NCBI GenBank assembly: GCA_965225715.1
Contig: CBDDBK010000004.1
Coordinates: 620,001-684,000, forward strand
Length of the DNA stretch: 64,000 nt
Reading direction: 5' to 3'
Source: CBDDBK01 sp965225715
Lineage (GTDB): Bacteria; Bacteroidota; Bacteroidia; Cytophagales; Flammeovirgaceae
The notes under the pieces: model-generated
Told to the model about the DNA's origin: nothing
Seen by the model: only the letters and a program-made list of their open reading frames with translations
The model's database searches: none
Translations under genes and position numbers: made by a program
Part shown: one piece after another, positions 8,544-17,214 of the stretch
How the letters are laid out: the number at the start of each line of letters is the position of its first letter
How positions within the stretch are numbered: position 1 is the first letter of the stretch

Positions 8544-9161
8544 TCATAAACCAACTAATGATTTAATAAGCTCATTATCAAGTTTTTTAATCATACTTTC
8601 AAGCATATCTTCCAAATGTTTGGCACTATCAAAAATCGTCATAGCTATTTTGTCTTTCAAATAAGGCCAAACCCGCTCAGCAGGATTCAACTCTGGACTA
8701 TAAGCCGGCAAAGCGATGATAATAATATTGTCCGGCACTTTTAAATTGTTAAGAGAGTGGAACCCCGCATTATCAATGACCACTAGATTTCAAACGCTTA
8801 GGATTATCTTGACTAATAGTTTCTAAGTGCTTGATAAAAAATAACTTGTCTGTGCTACATGTGTACATACTGTAGTTAGACTCTATTACAAAAGAAAAAG
8901 CGCCCCATAACCAACGATAGCTATAGTCGTGCTGATGAAGTACCTACAGGTTTAATGCCACGAGTTGTTAATACGCGTGAGCAACGCGTGATTAAACCAA
9001 AACGGCTCTCATCTTGAAAAATCATATCAGAACAGTCATAATCAATAGACTCATACTTTTTTTTAGCAGCACTCATTGCCTTAGGTAAACCTTCTGTTTT
9101 AAACTTTTCTACCGTTTGTTCATCCTTGTTCATATGGCTTTTACGCGATACTTTTAACTTA
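8544..9161 (-). pseudogene. IS630-family transposase, frameshifted and N-terminally truncated
   Basis: DDE_3 transposase remnant. In order from the 5' side: 'FQDESRFG' (first Asp), then 'YRWLWGAFSF', 'VIDNAGFHS' (second Asp) and 'YSPELNPAERVWPYL' (the Glu). Two single-base frameshifts split it, one near 8925-8935 (after 'GIKPVGT') and one near 8780 (before 'VVIDNAG'). The reading can be followed back to 9161, where it stops abruptly at the border of the MITE at 9162, so the N-terminal helix-turn-helix half was lost there. 'GGACACTATCCCATAAAG' near 8474 may be the element's end. Confidence 0.85.
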
Positions 9162-9457
9162 GAAGTTGTTTACAAATTAAAAAATTTAAAAACATTTATT
9201 ATCAATAATTTATGAGTACAACAATATTTTTAATTTAGATAATTATTCTGGGCTATTAAACGTAATTTTTTAAAACTTTAAAACTAAAGTCTCTGATAAT
9301 CAGATTATTAAAAAAATGTATTCTTTAAAAATGCTTAATAGATTAGAATTTATCTAGTTTTAATTATCTTATTCTTATAAAATCAAGATTGGATTTTAAA
9401 ACTATAACTATATCAAAACCAATATATTAACTAAAGAATGAATTATTAAACAACTTC
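9162..9457. repeat. MITE-like element, family A, copy 1 (296 bp)
   Basis: Left end GAAGTTGTTTACAAATT and right end TGAATTATTAAACAACTTC form terminal inverted repeats. The whole length matches 10530-10843 in inverted orientation, with shared blocks such as 'TCTGATAATCAGATTA' and 'ATTAGAATTTATCTAGTTTT'. It has no coding capacity. It truncates the IS630 pseudogene, so it inserted after that transposon. Confidence 0.75.
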
Positions 9458-9495
9458 TTTTAAATAACTTCATAGTATTAATATTTTCTATTGCT

Positions 9496-10278
9496 TTATG
9501 TTCCTTTTTCAGTTATTAACATCAAATTTGAAATTTCTCCTAAGTTTTTAGCAAAATCATCAACTTCCGGATTGACAAATATTTGTCTTTGTTCAATAAC
9601 TTTTAAATCAAAAGATTCTACCCATTTGACTACTTCCTTAGCAGTTTGCCAAGAAATATAATGACATGGAATCATAGGCGCTACAGGTAAAGAAAATATA
9701 AATTTTGCTTCGGAAGGTGATTGGGTGATATTCATTTCTAGATATGTCTTTGGGTCAATAGCATGTTCTATACTATCTTGAAAAATATAAGTATCAAATT
9801 TTCCAAGTAAAGTGGGTTTATTAAGATCTATTTTTTTAAAATTAATACGATTATCTTTTTCAAAACCCCAGCACTTTAAAATAACTTTTGCAAATTGAAA
9901 AGCAGAATCATATTTTTCGGCTAATGTTAACTTAAGATCTGTTTTATCAGAAATATAATCTTTTATATACTTCATAGGTGTTCCAAAACCAACATCTATA
10001 ATTGACTTGGATTGACAATATTTTAAAAAGTATATTAGCGTATCTTGGCGCTCCTGATGCCAACTTTTTTCAGTTAAGTATTCTATAAACATAGCTACCC
10101 GAATACCTAAACTGGCATAAACATCATTGTCAATTTCTTCAACCTTAGAGTTATAATAAACAAAAGCATCTATAATGGTTTTCTCACTTAGATTTAATTC
10201 TTGATATATAGTCTGAAAAACTTTTGGATTAAAATTAATGATTTTTATAGCTCTGTCTATTAATTGTTGATACTTCAT
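9496..10278 (-). CDS. Class I SAM-dependent methyltransferase-like protein
   Basis: 260 residues. 'SIIDVGFGTPMKYI' (about 92-105) is a recognisable motif I, and 'FDTYIFQDSIEHAIDP' fits the motif IV region of Methyltransf_11/23 proteins ('D..EH..DP'). The N-terminal 80 residues are helical and not family-typical. The substrate is unknown; no biosynthetic neighbour suggests one. The gene is isolated between two inverted family A elements, as if it were cargo or had been trapped. It reads through without frameshifts. Confidence 0.65.
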   Translation of the reverse strand: MKYQQLIDRAIKIINFNPKVFQTIYQELNLSEKTIIDAFVYYNSKVEEIDNDVYASLGIRVAMFIEYLTEKSWHQERQDTLIYFLKYCQSKSIIDVGFGTPMKYIKDYISDKTDLKLTLAEKYDSAFQFAKVILKCWGFEKDNRINFKKIDLNKPTLLGKFDTYIFQDSIEHAIDPKTYLEMNITQSPSEAKFIFSLPVAPMIPCHYISWQTAKEVVKWVESFDLKVIEQRQIFVNPEVDDFAKNLGEISNLMLITEKGT

Positions 10279-10529
10279 TGAATAATAATTAATAAATAAT
10301 GAGTAATTAATAATTTTTTTAATGTATTCGTTATAAGAGCTTTCTTAGAAAAAATTTATACTCCTAAACCATTGTAAAAGTTTAGAAAAGTTATCTTGAA
10401 ATAAGTGAATTTGAGCAAGCATATTATTTGTGTTGATTTTCTTTAAAAGTTTAATTACCAAGGTTTTGCATACAGATAAAAGCCTAGTCACTGCCTTTTT
10501 TTAGTCCTTAATTGATCCTCTTTTAAGTT
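10279..10529. other. Gap with a short dispersed repeat at 10355-10398
   Basis: Contains 'CCATTGTAAAAGTTTAGAAA', which matches 34903-34948 in the same orientation with about eight differences over 44 bases. The remainder shows nothing supportable. Confidence 0.4.
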
Positions 10530-10843
10530 GAAGTTGTTTAATAATTCATTCTTTAGTTAATATATTGGTTTTGATATAGTTATAGTTTTAAAATCCAATC
10601 TTAATTTTATAAGAATAAGATAATTAAAACTAGATAAATTCTAATCTATTAAGCCTTTTTAAAGAATACATTTTTTTAGTAATCTGATTATCAGAGACTT
10701 TTATTTTAGAGCTATAATAAATTATATTTAATAGCCTGAAATAATTATCTGAATTAAAAATATTATATACCCATAAGTAACCATAAGTAATTGGTTATGA
10801 TATTATTAAAACTGTTAGAATTATTGAATTATTAAACAACTTC
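10530..10843. repeat. MITE-like element, family A, copy 2 (314 bp)
   Basis: Starts GAAGTTGTTTAATAATTCA and ends with TGAATTATTAAACAACTTC, near-perfect terminal inverted repeats of about 19 bp. It is the inverse of 9162-9457 apart from an insertion near the right end ('CCATAAGTAACCATAAGTAA', a small tandem duplication). A third partial end is at about 25027-25058. Confidence 0.75.
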
Positions 10844-10900
10844 ATAATCATTTCATTTATAAAAATAGCATTACTATATTAAAAGTGAGAAGAGAATGTT

Positions 10901-10957
10901 TTCTCATTAGCAATGACTTAAATACTAAAAAAAATCTTATTTTTATTTGGAATGACT
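10901..10957. repeat. Short dispersed repeat, family D
   Basis: 'TTCTCATTAGCAATGACTTAA' type sequence followed by an A/T run and 'TTGGAATGACTATA'. Related copies are at 33021-33072 and 49615-49674, with weaker ones near 44650 and 63230-63290. It overlaps the 3' end of the acyltransferase gene and supplies its stop codon. Confidence 0.5.
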
Positions 10958-11821
10958 ATATATATCTACAATTTTAGTTTCTCCTACTTTTGGTTTATAC
11001 TTCCAACGCTTATGGCTCCAAAGCCAGTTGCTAGGGTTTTTCTTAATAACTTGTTCTAAATATTGACCATAGCGAAATAACAGCTGTTGTTCATCAAGCT
11101 CATTTGGTTGAGCAATAATTTTTAAACTGATTTTATACTTTCCTCTTTTCAGACGCTGAATTTCACAAAAAGAAATGGGTAATTGACTCATATTAGCTAA
11201 TTTTGTAATCCCCTTTTGAAAAGCTGTAGGTGTATCAAAAAAATTTATCCAATATTTTGGTGCATTTTCTGATGGTCGTTGATCGCCCAAAATAGCAAGA
11301 TGAGTTATTTTTTCACCTTTATTTAATTTCCTTATAAATTTAGCAGCTTCTTGCATGTCTAAACCTTTATTATTAAAGCGTTGTCGTAGGTTTAACATCC
11401 AATCATTTATAGTAAGGTTACTTTGTTTTTTATATATGAAAGATGAAGGGGCATAATAAGATAGAAGTAAAAGTGCTAATTCCCAATTAAATAAATGAGC
11501 TATTAATAAGATTTTAGGAGAATTTTGAAAGATACTAAGGGTTTTAGAGTCTATGCTTACCATACTTTGCATTTGCTTTAAAGACATATTTTTTAACTTT
11601 AGAATTTCTATAATAGTATCGCAAAGGCTGTGGTAATAACTTTTGGCTATTTGGATAATTTCTTTTTTGTTTTTATCTGGGAAACAGGTTGTTAGATTAC
11701 TAAAAACAACTGACTTTCTATAAGATAAAATATAATATGCTATAATATAAAGCAAATCAGAAATCAGATATAAAAACCAAAGTGGCAAAAGAGATAGGAT
11801 ATTTAATATTCTGATAAGCAT
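10943..11821 (-). CDS. LpxL/HtrB-type lipid A acyltransferase
   Basis: 292 residues with an N-terminal membrane anchor (about residues 10-32). 'LIAHLFNWELALLLL' has the H-x4-E catalytic motif (HLFNWE), and 'GDQRPSENAPKYWINFF' and 'NPSNWLWSHKRWK' are family landmarks near the middle and C-terminus. It transfers an acyl chain from acyl-ACP to a lipid A precursor at the inner membrane. The last four codons and the stop lie within a family D repeat. It is probably monocistronic. Confidence 0.85.
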   Translation of the reverse strand: MLIRILNILSLLPLWFLYLISDLLYIIAYYILSYRKSVVFSNLTTCFPDKNKKEIIQIAKSYYHSLCDTIIEILKLKNMSLKQMQSMVSIDSKTLSIFQNSPKILLIAHLFNWELALLLLSYYAPSSFIYKKQSNLTINDWMLNLRQRFNNKGLDMQEAAKFIRKLNKGEKITHLAILGDQRPSENAPKYWINFFDTPTAFQKGITKLANMSQLPISFCEIQRLKRGKYKISLKIIAQPNELDEQQLLFRYGQYLEQVIKKNPSNWLWSHKRWKYKPKVGETKIVDIYSHSK

Positions 11822-12459
11822 ATCTATAATAATTAGGAATTAAGAAAATTAAAATACTAAAAATAGATTTTATGTACTACTTTTTTGCACAAATATAAAA
11901 TTATAAACTATTGATTATTAAATATTCATATTTTTAAAATCTTGTAGTTCAACAAATTGATTAGAGTTTATATAATAAAAATTTTTAGTATTCTTTAAAT
12001 ATTTGACTATCAACACATTAAAAATTATACCGAACTATTATTAGAAAATTATGAATTATATCAGTATAGTGAAACTTAATATTAAAAAATCCTTTTTCAA
12101 GTATTTAACTTATTGATAATAAGAAAATAGTATCTTTTTATTTGTAGTAGAAAAATTAATAAATTGAGTTTACAACGACTTAAAATAATATATTTACCAA
12201 TTAAGATTAGGAATTTAGATCATGATATATTCTACAAATTTATAAAAAACAAAAAAAAATATAGGATAAATAGTTAAATATACTTACTTGATTTACTATT
12301 TTTGCAAATCGTAGAAATGAAATAACATGTTTTTGATTAAAGAAATGATAGGAATAGTTTGGGTTAAGTTATTATTCGTTTATTGCTAAACATATATTAG
12401 TTTGCTTATAGCAATATTGACTGGTTTTATTGAATTATTAATTGTATAAATATTTTATT
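11822..12459. promoter_or_regulatory. Leader region of the ribosomal protein operon
   Basis: 638 AT-rich bases without a gene. 'TATTTTTG' at 12297-12304 fits the Bacteroidota -7 consensus TAnnTTTG, but no convincing TTG lies about 20 bases upstream. The rest contains recurring 'AAATATTTGACTATCAA' (about 11998) and 'TTATTGATAATAAGA' (about 12110) motifs also present in other gaps. No ribosomal-protein binding structure was recognised. Confidence 0.3.
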
Positions 12460-12909
12460 GTGAATACATTAAGTTATAGAACGAAATTTATAAGTCCTAA
12501 AGAAGTTGCGAAAAAATGGTGGATCGTAGATGCAAAAAATATGGTCTTAGGACGACTTTCTAGTGAAGTTGCTAAAATTGTTAAAGGTAAATATAAATCT
12601 TCTTTTACACCTCATATAGACTGTGGGGATAATGTTATTATTATCAATGCAGAACATATTAAACTAACAGGAAATAAATGGGATAAAAAGATATACATAT
12701 CTCATACAGGTTATCCGGGTGGGCAAAAGCAAATGTCTGCTAAAGAGGTTTATAACAAAGACCCTCGAAAAATTCTTCAAAAAGCTATAAAAAATATGCT
12801 TCCAAAGAATAAATTAAGCAATAAAATAATGGGTAATATTAGAATTTATATCGGAGAAGATTATATAGAGCAAGCCCAAAAACCTGAAGTACTTAAACTG
12901 AAGATTTAA
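12460..12909 (+). CDS. rplM: 50S ribosomal protein L13 (GTG start)
   Basis: The frame is open from a TTG at 12442, but Bacteroidota L13 begins MDTLSYKT, and here the matching 'NTLSYRTKF' follows a GTG at 12460, so that is the chosen start (149 residues). 'KKWWIVDAKNMVLGRLSSEV' and 'FTPHIDCGDNVIIINA' are diagnostic L13 sequence. It is a large-subunit protein placed early in assembly. It is first in a rightward operon with rpsI and rpsB. Confidence 0.95.
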   Translation: MNTLSYRTKFISPKEVAKKWWIVDAKNMVLGRLSSEVAKIVKGKYKSSFTPHIDCGDNVIIINAEHIKLTGNKWDKKIYISHTGYPGGQKQMSAKEVYNKDPRKILQKAIKNMLPKNKLSNKIMGNIRIYIGEDYIEQAQKPEVLKLKI

Positions 12910-13004
12910 AGGTTGTTAAAATGGACAAATCAAATCTTTATCAAAAAAGTGATAAAAAGTATTACATTTAATCTTATATTTAATCATTTCATATTAAACT
13001 TTAT

Positions 13005-13394
13005 ATGTCTGAAACTGTTTGCACCATAGGTCGCCGTAAAACTTCTGTGGCTAGGGTTTATGTTAAAGAAGGGGAAGGAAATTTTTCTATAAATAAGCGT
13101 CAACTTAAAGAGTATTTTCCAACAGAAACGCTTCGAACTATTGTTTTACAGCCAATGACAGTTTGTGAACAAGTAGATAAATTAGATATATTTATCCGAG
13201 TTAATGGAGGCGGAATTACAGGACAAGCCGAAGCCATTCGATTAGCAGTAGCTCGGGCTTTGGTAAAAAAAGATGAAGAAACAAAACCTGTTTTGAAAAA
13301 AGAAGGTTTTTTAAGACGAGACCCCAGAATGGTTGAACGTAAAAAATATGGCAGAAAAAAAGCCCGCAAAAAATTTCAATTCAGCAAAAGGTAG
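13005..13394 (+). CDS. rpsI: 30S ribosomal protein S9
   Basis: 129 residues, complete. 'TIGRRKTSVARVYVKEGEG' at the N-terminus, 'VNGGGITGQAEAIRLAVARA' in the middle and the basic tail 'RKKARKKFQFSKR' that reaches the P-site tRNA are all present. The usual Bacteroidota order L13-S9-S2 is kept. Confidence 0.97.
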   Translation: MSETVCTIGRRKTSVARVYVKEGEGNFSINKRQLKEYFPTETLRTIVLQPMTVCEQVDKLDIFIRVNGGGITGQAEAIRLAVARALVKKDEETKPVLKKEGFLRRDPRMVERKKYGRKKARKKFQFSKR

Positions 13395-13456
13395 ATTTTT
13401 TATACCTCATCATTTAATTATTTCTTTTTTAAATTATTTATTAGCTAAATGTTTTA

Positions 13457-14197
13457 ATGCAAATACCTAATTATCAAGAATTGTTGGACGCTAAAGTCCA
13501 TTTGGGGCATCTTTCAAAGAAATGGCACCCAAGAATGTTACCTTATATTTACAAAAAACAAGGCAATATTCATCTTATTAATATAAAATCTACCCAACAG
13601 GGCCTTGAAAACGCTGTAAGATTTATCGATAGTTTGTATGCAAGTAATAAGCAAAAACGAGATAAAATACTTTTTATAGCAACTAAAAAACAGGCTAGGC
13701 GTGTTATAGAAAAAACAGTAAGCCGTATTGATATGCCATACATCATAGAACGTTGGTTAGGCGGATTTTTGACTAATTTTACTACTATTAGACGCTCTCT
13801 AAAACGTTTGGCTAATAATAAAAAAATGATGAAAAGTAAAGACTTTGAGAATTTAGCCAAACGAGAACAACTTATTATTACCAGAGAACAAGAAAAACAA
13901 GAACGTATTTTGGGTGGTATTAGTCAGATGATAAGATTACCGGAGTGTGTGTTTATTGTTGATGCTAAAAAAGAATCTATAGCTGTTCAAGAAGCAAATA
14001 GACTTAATATTCCGATTATAGCTATAGTAGATACTGATACAGATCCTTCTGGAGTTCAATATCCCATACCTGCTAATGATGACTCAATAGAATCTATAGA
14101 TCTTATCGTCAAGACAATTACAAATCATATTAAACAGCTGACACTAAATGAAAAAGAAATTAAAGTAAGTAAAGAAAAAGTACAACATGGAGATTAA
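13457..14197 (+). CDS. rpsB: 30S ribosomal protein S2
   Basis: 246 residues. 'AKVHLGHLSKKWHPRMLPYI' near the N-terminus, 'ERWLGGFLTNFTTIRRSL' in the middle and 'IPIIAIVDTDTDPSGVQYPI' towards the C-terminus are S2 hallmarks. tsf normally follows directly, but it is absent here and found on the other strand at 43684-44508. Confidence 0.97.
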   Translation: MQIPNYQELLDAKVHLGHLSKKWHPRMLPYIYKKQGNIHLINIKSTQQGLENAVRFIDSLYASNKQKRDKILFIATKKQARRVIEKTVSRIDMPYIIERWLGGFLTNFTTIRRSLKRLANNKKMMKSKDFENLAKREQLIITREQEKQERILGGISQMIRLPECVFIVDAKKESIAVQEANRLNIPIIAIVDTDTDPSGVQYPIPANDDSIESIDLIVKTITNHIKQLTLNEKEIKVSKEKVQHGD

Positions 14198-14376
14198 TTA
14201 TTACTTTAAAAGTTTTTCTGCTTAAGGTTTATAGTCACTTCTCTTAAAAAAAAGATTTTTGGATGCTTTGCTTATTATTATTGAAAATGGGTGGTGGTGT
14301 AGAAAATATGATTTAAGAAAATAGTTTTGATATTGAGATATTTAGTCCTATATTTGTTTCATTTAAATAAGACAAA

Positions 14377-14433
14377 ATGACCATAAAAACAACCCTAAAA
14401 TGCCCCAAATGCCACGGGAAAGAAATAAAATAG
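14377..14433 (+). pseudogene. Possible IS1-family transposase N-terminal scrap
   Basis: ATG to TAG, 18 residues: MTIKTTLKCPKCHGKEIK. 'CPKCHG' resembles the first half of the zinc ribbon that opens InsA-type proteins of IS1. Nothing of the remaining transposase is visible downstream. This is a weak call because of its length. Confidence 0.35.
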
Positions 14434-14450
14434 AATATAATAATTAAGTT

Positions 14451-15548
14451 ATGAACGAACCAATATTTTATCGGCTCTTAAATGAGCCGCTTATAGCTAA
14501 TGAAAATCATAAAGACTCTTTACAAGAAATTATAGATAGTTACCCTTATTTTCAAGCTGCTAAGTTAATTCTAGCATTAGCTCAACCTACAACAGGGCAC
14601 ATTAAACAAGCTGCTGTCAACAGTCAAGATAGAAATCTTCTAAAACGACTTATTGATGCTAAAATAAATCCTGAAAAAGAAAATGACTTATATATCTTAG
14701 AAGAAAAAAAACCTGTAAATCTAAATACTCAAAGTCTAAGTATTTTGTCAGATACCTTAGAAAAAACAGAAGAACAGAAAAAACAGGTTACTAATCAAAA
14801 AGATAATAATAATTTGAAGGTTGGTTTAGATATTAAAAATGAAAATTCACCTGTTAATCCTGACTTAAATAATTTTGAGGATAAAGAAAATGAAAAGCAA
14901 GAAACAAAAGAAAAAGAATTGAAAAGTGTAGAAAACACTGAAAATAAATCAGTTATAGAAAATGATTTTCTTGATAAACTAACTACTCAATTAGATTCTT
15001 ATCAAAAAAATTTGAAAAGTTTTGAAGAAGATACCCAAAAATTCCAAAAGGTAAATAAAAATCATGAGACAGAAAATGAAACAATAAATATAGGTGAAAG
15101 TATTAATACTTTTTTTGATCAAAATGAGGTTGAAAAAAAGAGTAAAAAAGAGAATGAAAACCATGTTTCTTTCGATTTTTTAGCTAATAACTTTGCTTTA
15201 GATGAAAATGAAAATAATGAAGAAAAGAGTAAGAAGGAAGTGTCTCAAAGTGATATAATTTCTGATTTCATAGATACTTATCCCAAACAGACTCGTAATT
15301 ACCAAAATAGTGTAACACCTACTATAAAAGAAGATTTAGAGTTAGAAGATGACTCTTTAGGTAAAGAGATGAAAGAGTATACGTCAATTCAATTGGTAAA
15401 TTTGTTGGTTAGTCAAAAAAAATACCAACAAGCTATCACAATGTATAAAAATCTTGCTATAAAGCAGCCAGACCAAAAAATATATTTTGAACAAGAAATT
15501 GAAAAATTGCAAAGACAAATAGAAAAACCTAACGATGATAATAAATAA
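14451..15548 (+). CDS. Conserved Bacteroidota protein with low-complexity middle and TPR-like C-terminus
   Basis: 365 residues. The N-terminal block 'LQEIIDSYPYFQAAKLILAL' resembles a family found in Cytophagales and Flavobacteria ('YPYFQ..' followed by a short helical repeat). Residues about 90-290 are extremely rich in Glu, Lys and Asn and probably disordered. The end, 'LLVSQKKYQQAITMYKNLAIKQPDQK', is a single TPR-like helical pair. No signal peptide, so cytoplasmic. It follows rpsB after 253 bases. The function is unknown. Confidence 0.7.
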   Translation: MNEPIFYRLLNEPLIANENHKDSLQEIIDSYPYFQAAKLILALAQPTTGHIKQAAVNSQDRNLLKRLIDAKINPEKENDLYILEEKKPVNLNTQSLSILSDTLEKTEEQKKQVTNQKDNNNLKVGLDIKNENSPVNPDLNNFEDKENEKQETKEKELKSVENTENKSVIENDFLDKLTTQLDSYQKNLKSFEEDTQKFQKVNKNHETENETINIGESINTFFDQNEVEKKSKKENENHVSFDFLANNFALDENENNEEKSKKEVSQSDIISDFIDTYPKQTRNYQNSVTPTIKEDLELEDDSLGKEMKEYTSIQLVNLLVSQKKYQQAITMYKNLAIKQPDQKIYFEQEIEKLQRQIEKPNDDNK

Positions 15549-15564
15549 GCATATTTTCTTATAA

Positions 15565-16298
15565 TAGAGTCTATGTTCTAGTTTTTATTATAGGCGTTTA
15601 TGGTCTTCCAGTAAATATACGGCTGTTTTTTAGCAGGGCGCATAGCAATACGGAAGTTATGTAAGCCACAAACCAAAAGTATCACCCTGTCGCGAAAATC
15701 AATTCTGTAACTTCGAATTTTATCACGGACTATACGCAGGCCTTTAATAGCACCTATAGCATGCTCAACATAAAACCCGAACTCGTGAAATAGCTTTATT
15801 AAAAGCCTTCTGAAGAAGGCTAAATTCCTTGCTCTTAGGCTTTTTAATGGATTGTAAAACTTTTAAACTACCTTGCTGATAGCCTTGAAAATCTGTATCT
15901 TGCCAGAGGCGAGTATGTTTAGGAAAAATCAAATCACACTCATCAGCTATTTTTTTGTCATGTTTTTTGCCTTCTTGAGTATCACTCAAATATAATATCC
16001 TGTCCTTAAAATCCAAAATAAGCACATTCTTAACTGTATCCTTGTATACCTGTCCTGACTATGAATAAGCAAGCATTAAAAACATCTTTTTGTTTGTATT
16101 TTCTCTTGTGTTTGGCATGAGGAAGATATCTTTCTATCTTTGTCCATAGGGCGTCATCTATAGCATTATGTTTTTTTTGTTTAGAAACGTGTTTCTTTTC
16201 CATAAAGCGGAGCACCATTTAAAGTGAAAATAAAAGTGCTCTTTTATGAAATTTGACGCTCTTTTCAAAATTAAAATAAAAAAACTAAACACGCTCTT
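15565..16298 (-). mobile_element. Decayed IS5-family element
   Basis: 734 bp. The right end is AAAACTAAACACGCTCTTA, the family F terminal repeat. The left end (TAGAGTCTATGTTCTAG followed by TTTTTATTAT) is a diverged inverse of it. Inside is a leftward transposase pseudogene lacking its middle. A full element of this type would be about 1 kb, so an internal deletion has occurred. Confidence 0.75.
15578..16218 (-). pseudogene. IS5-family DDE transposase with internal deletion and frameshift
   Basis: Reads leftward from 16218. The N-terminal piece 'AIDDALWTKIERYLPHAKHK' runs to about 16030; then, after a loss of central sequence, 'LSDTQEGKKHDKKIADECDL' and 'WQDTDFQGYQQG' (DDE_Tnp_4, with the Asp of 'QDTDFQGY'). 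A frameshift near 15770 precedes the tail 'EHAIGAIKGLRIVRDKIRSY', which has the catalytic Glu region, and 'CGLHNFRIAMRP'. The protein cannot be functional. Confidence 0.85.
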
Positions 16299-16344
16299 AG
16301 TCAAAAATCTTTTTTTCAAATGGAATGGCTATAATAAATCTTTA

Positions 16345-17040
16345 ATGTTATACTTAGTACCTAGCCCAATTGGTAATTTGGGCGATATGACCTACCGAGC
16401 TGTAGAGGTTTTAAAAAATGTGGATAAAATTTTAGTAGAAGATACCCGACGATCGCGTATTCTTTTAAACCATTATGCTATTGAAAAACCAATAACTTCG
16501 TACCATAGCCATAATGAACATCAACGCACAGAGGCTATTATTGAAAATTTGAAAAATGGAGAAACTATAGCTTTAATCAGTGATGCAGGTACACCGGGTA
16601 TTGCCGACCCCGCTTATCTTTTGGTAAAAAAATGTATCGAAAATACCATCAAAATAACCTGTTTGCCAGGTCCTACTGCCTTGATACCGGCACTTGTAGT
16701 TTCGGGTTTTCATAGTCAACAATTTGTTTTTGCCGCTTTTCTACCTCATAAAAAAGGAAGACATAAACGACTTGAACAATTGGTAAATGAAGAAAAAACA
16801 ATTATTTTATACGAAAGTCCTTACCGATTGCTTAAAACACTTAAAGATTTAGCTTCTTACTTAGGTGAAGATAGAATTATGTGTGTCTGTAGAGAATTAT
16901 CTAAAAAGTTTGAAGAATTGACAAGAGGAACCCTTAAAATGCTTATAGAAACCTTTGAAAAACATAAAATAAAAGGTGAATTTGTGCTTGTCCTTGAAGG
17001 TAAATATGAACAATTGAAAAAAACACCACCTATATTTTAA
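16345..17040 (+). CDS. rsmI: 16S rRNA 2'-O-methyltransferase RsmI
   Basis: The ORF opens at 16246, but its first 33 codons derive from the IS5 end; the family begins at the ATG at 16345 (MLYLVPSPIGNLGD), giving 231 residues. 'EDTRRSRILLNHY', 'SDAGTPGIADPAYLL' and 'LPGPTALIPALVVSG' are the tetrapyrrole-methylase-fold motifs of RsmI, which methylates C1402 of 16S rRNA. The IS5 remnant ends 46 bases upstream of the start, so the native promoter may have been displaced. Confidence 0.95.
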   Translation: MLYLVPSPIGNLGDMTYRAVEVLKNVDKILVEDTRRSRILLNHYAIEKPITSYHSHNEHQRTEAIIENLKNGETIALISDAGTPGIADPAYLLVKKCIENTIKITCLPGPTALIPALVVSGFHSQQFVFAAFLPHKKGRHKRLEQLVNEEKTIILYESPYRLLKTLKDLASYLGEDRIMCVCRELSKKFEELTRGTLKMLIETFEKHKIKGEFVLVLEGKYEQLKKTPPIF

Positions 17041-17214
17041 ACCTTACACCATTACCAATAGGACAAGGATTTTTAGGAGGTCTAATACATTGAGGTTACC
17101 GTTTCCAAGAATAAAATAGCTTTGCTATACTGGTTGTTTCTTTGAAATAAAAACCCTATTTGATGCATACTAATATTTTAATATCAGAACTATTTTTTCA
17201 ATTATATTGTATAC

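Noticed and set aside
8544..8783. A separate 79-codon gene starting MVIDNAGFH
   Set aside because: It is the second half of the IS630 transposase, separated from the first half by a single-base frameshift.
16246..16344. N-terminal extension of rsmI
   Set aside because: These 33 codons come from the IS5 terminal region; RsmI proteins start at MLYLVPSPIGNLGD.
17030..17095. Minus-strand open stretch 'CIRPPKNPCPIGNGVRF' after rsmI
   Set aside because: It is only about 19 codons between stops and has no start; it looks protein-like but cannot be tied to any gene.
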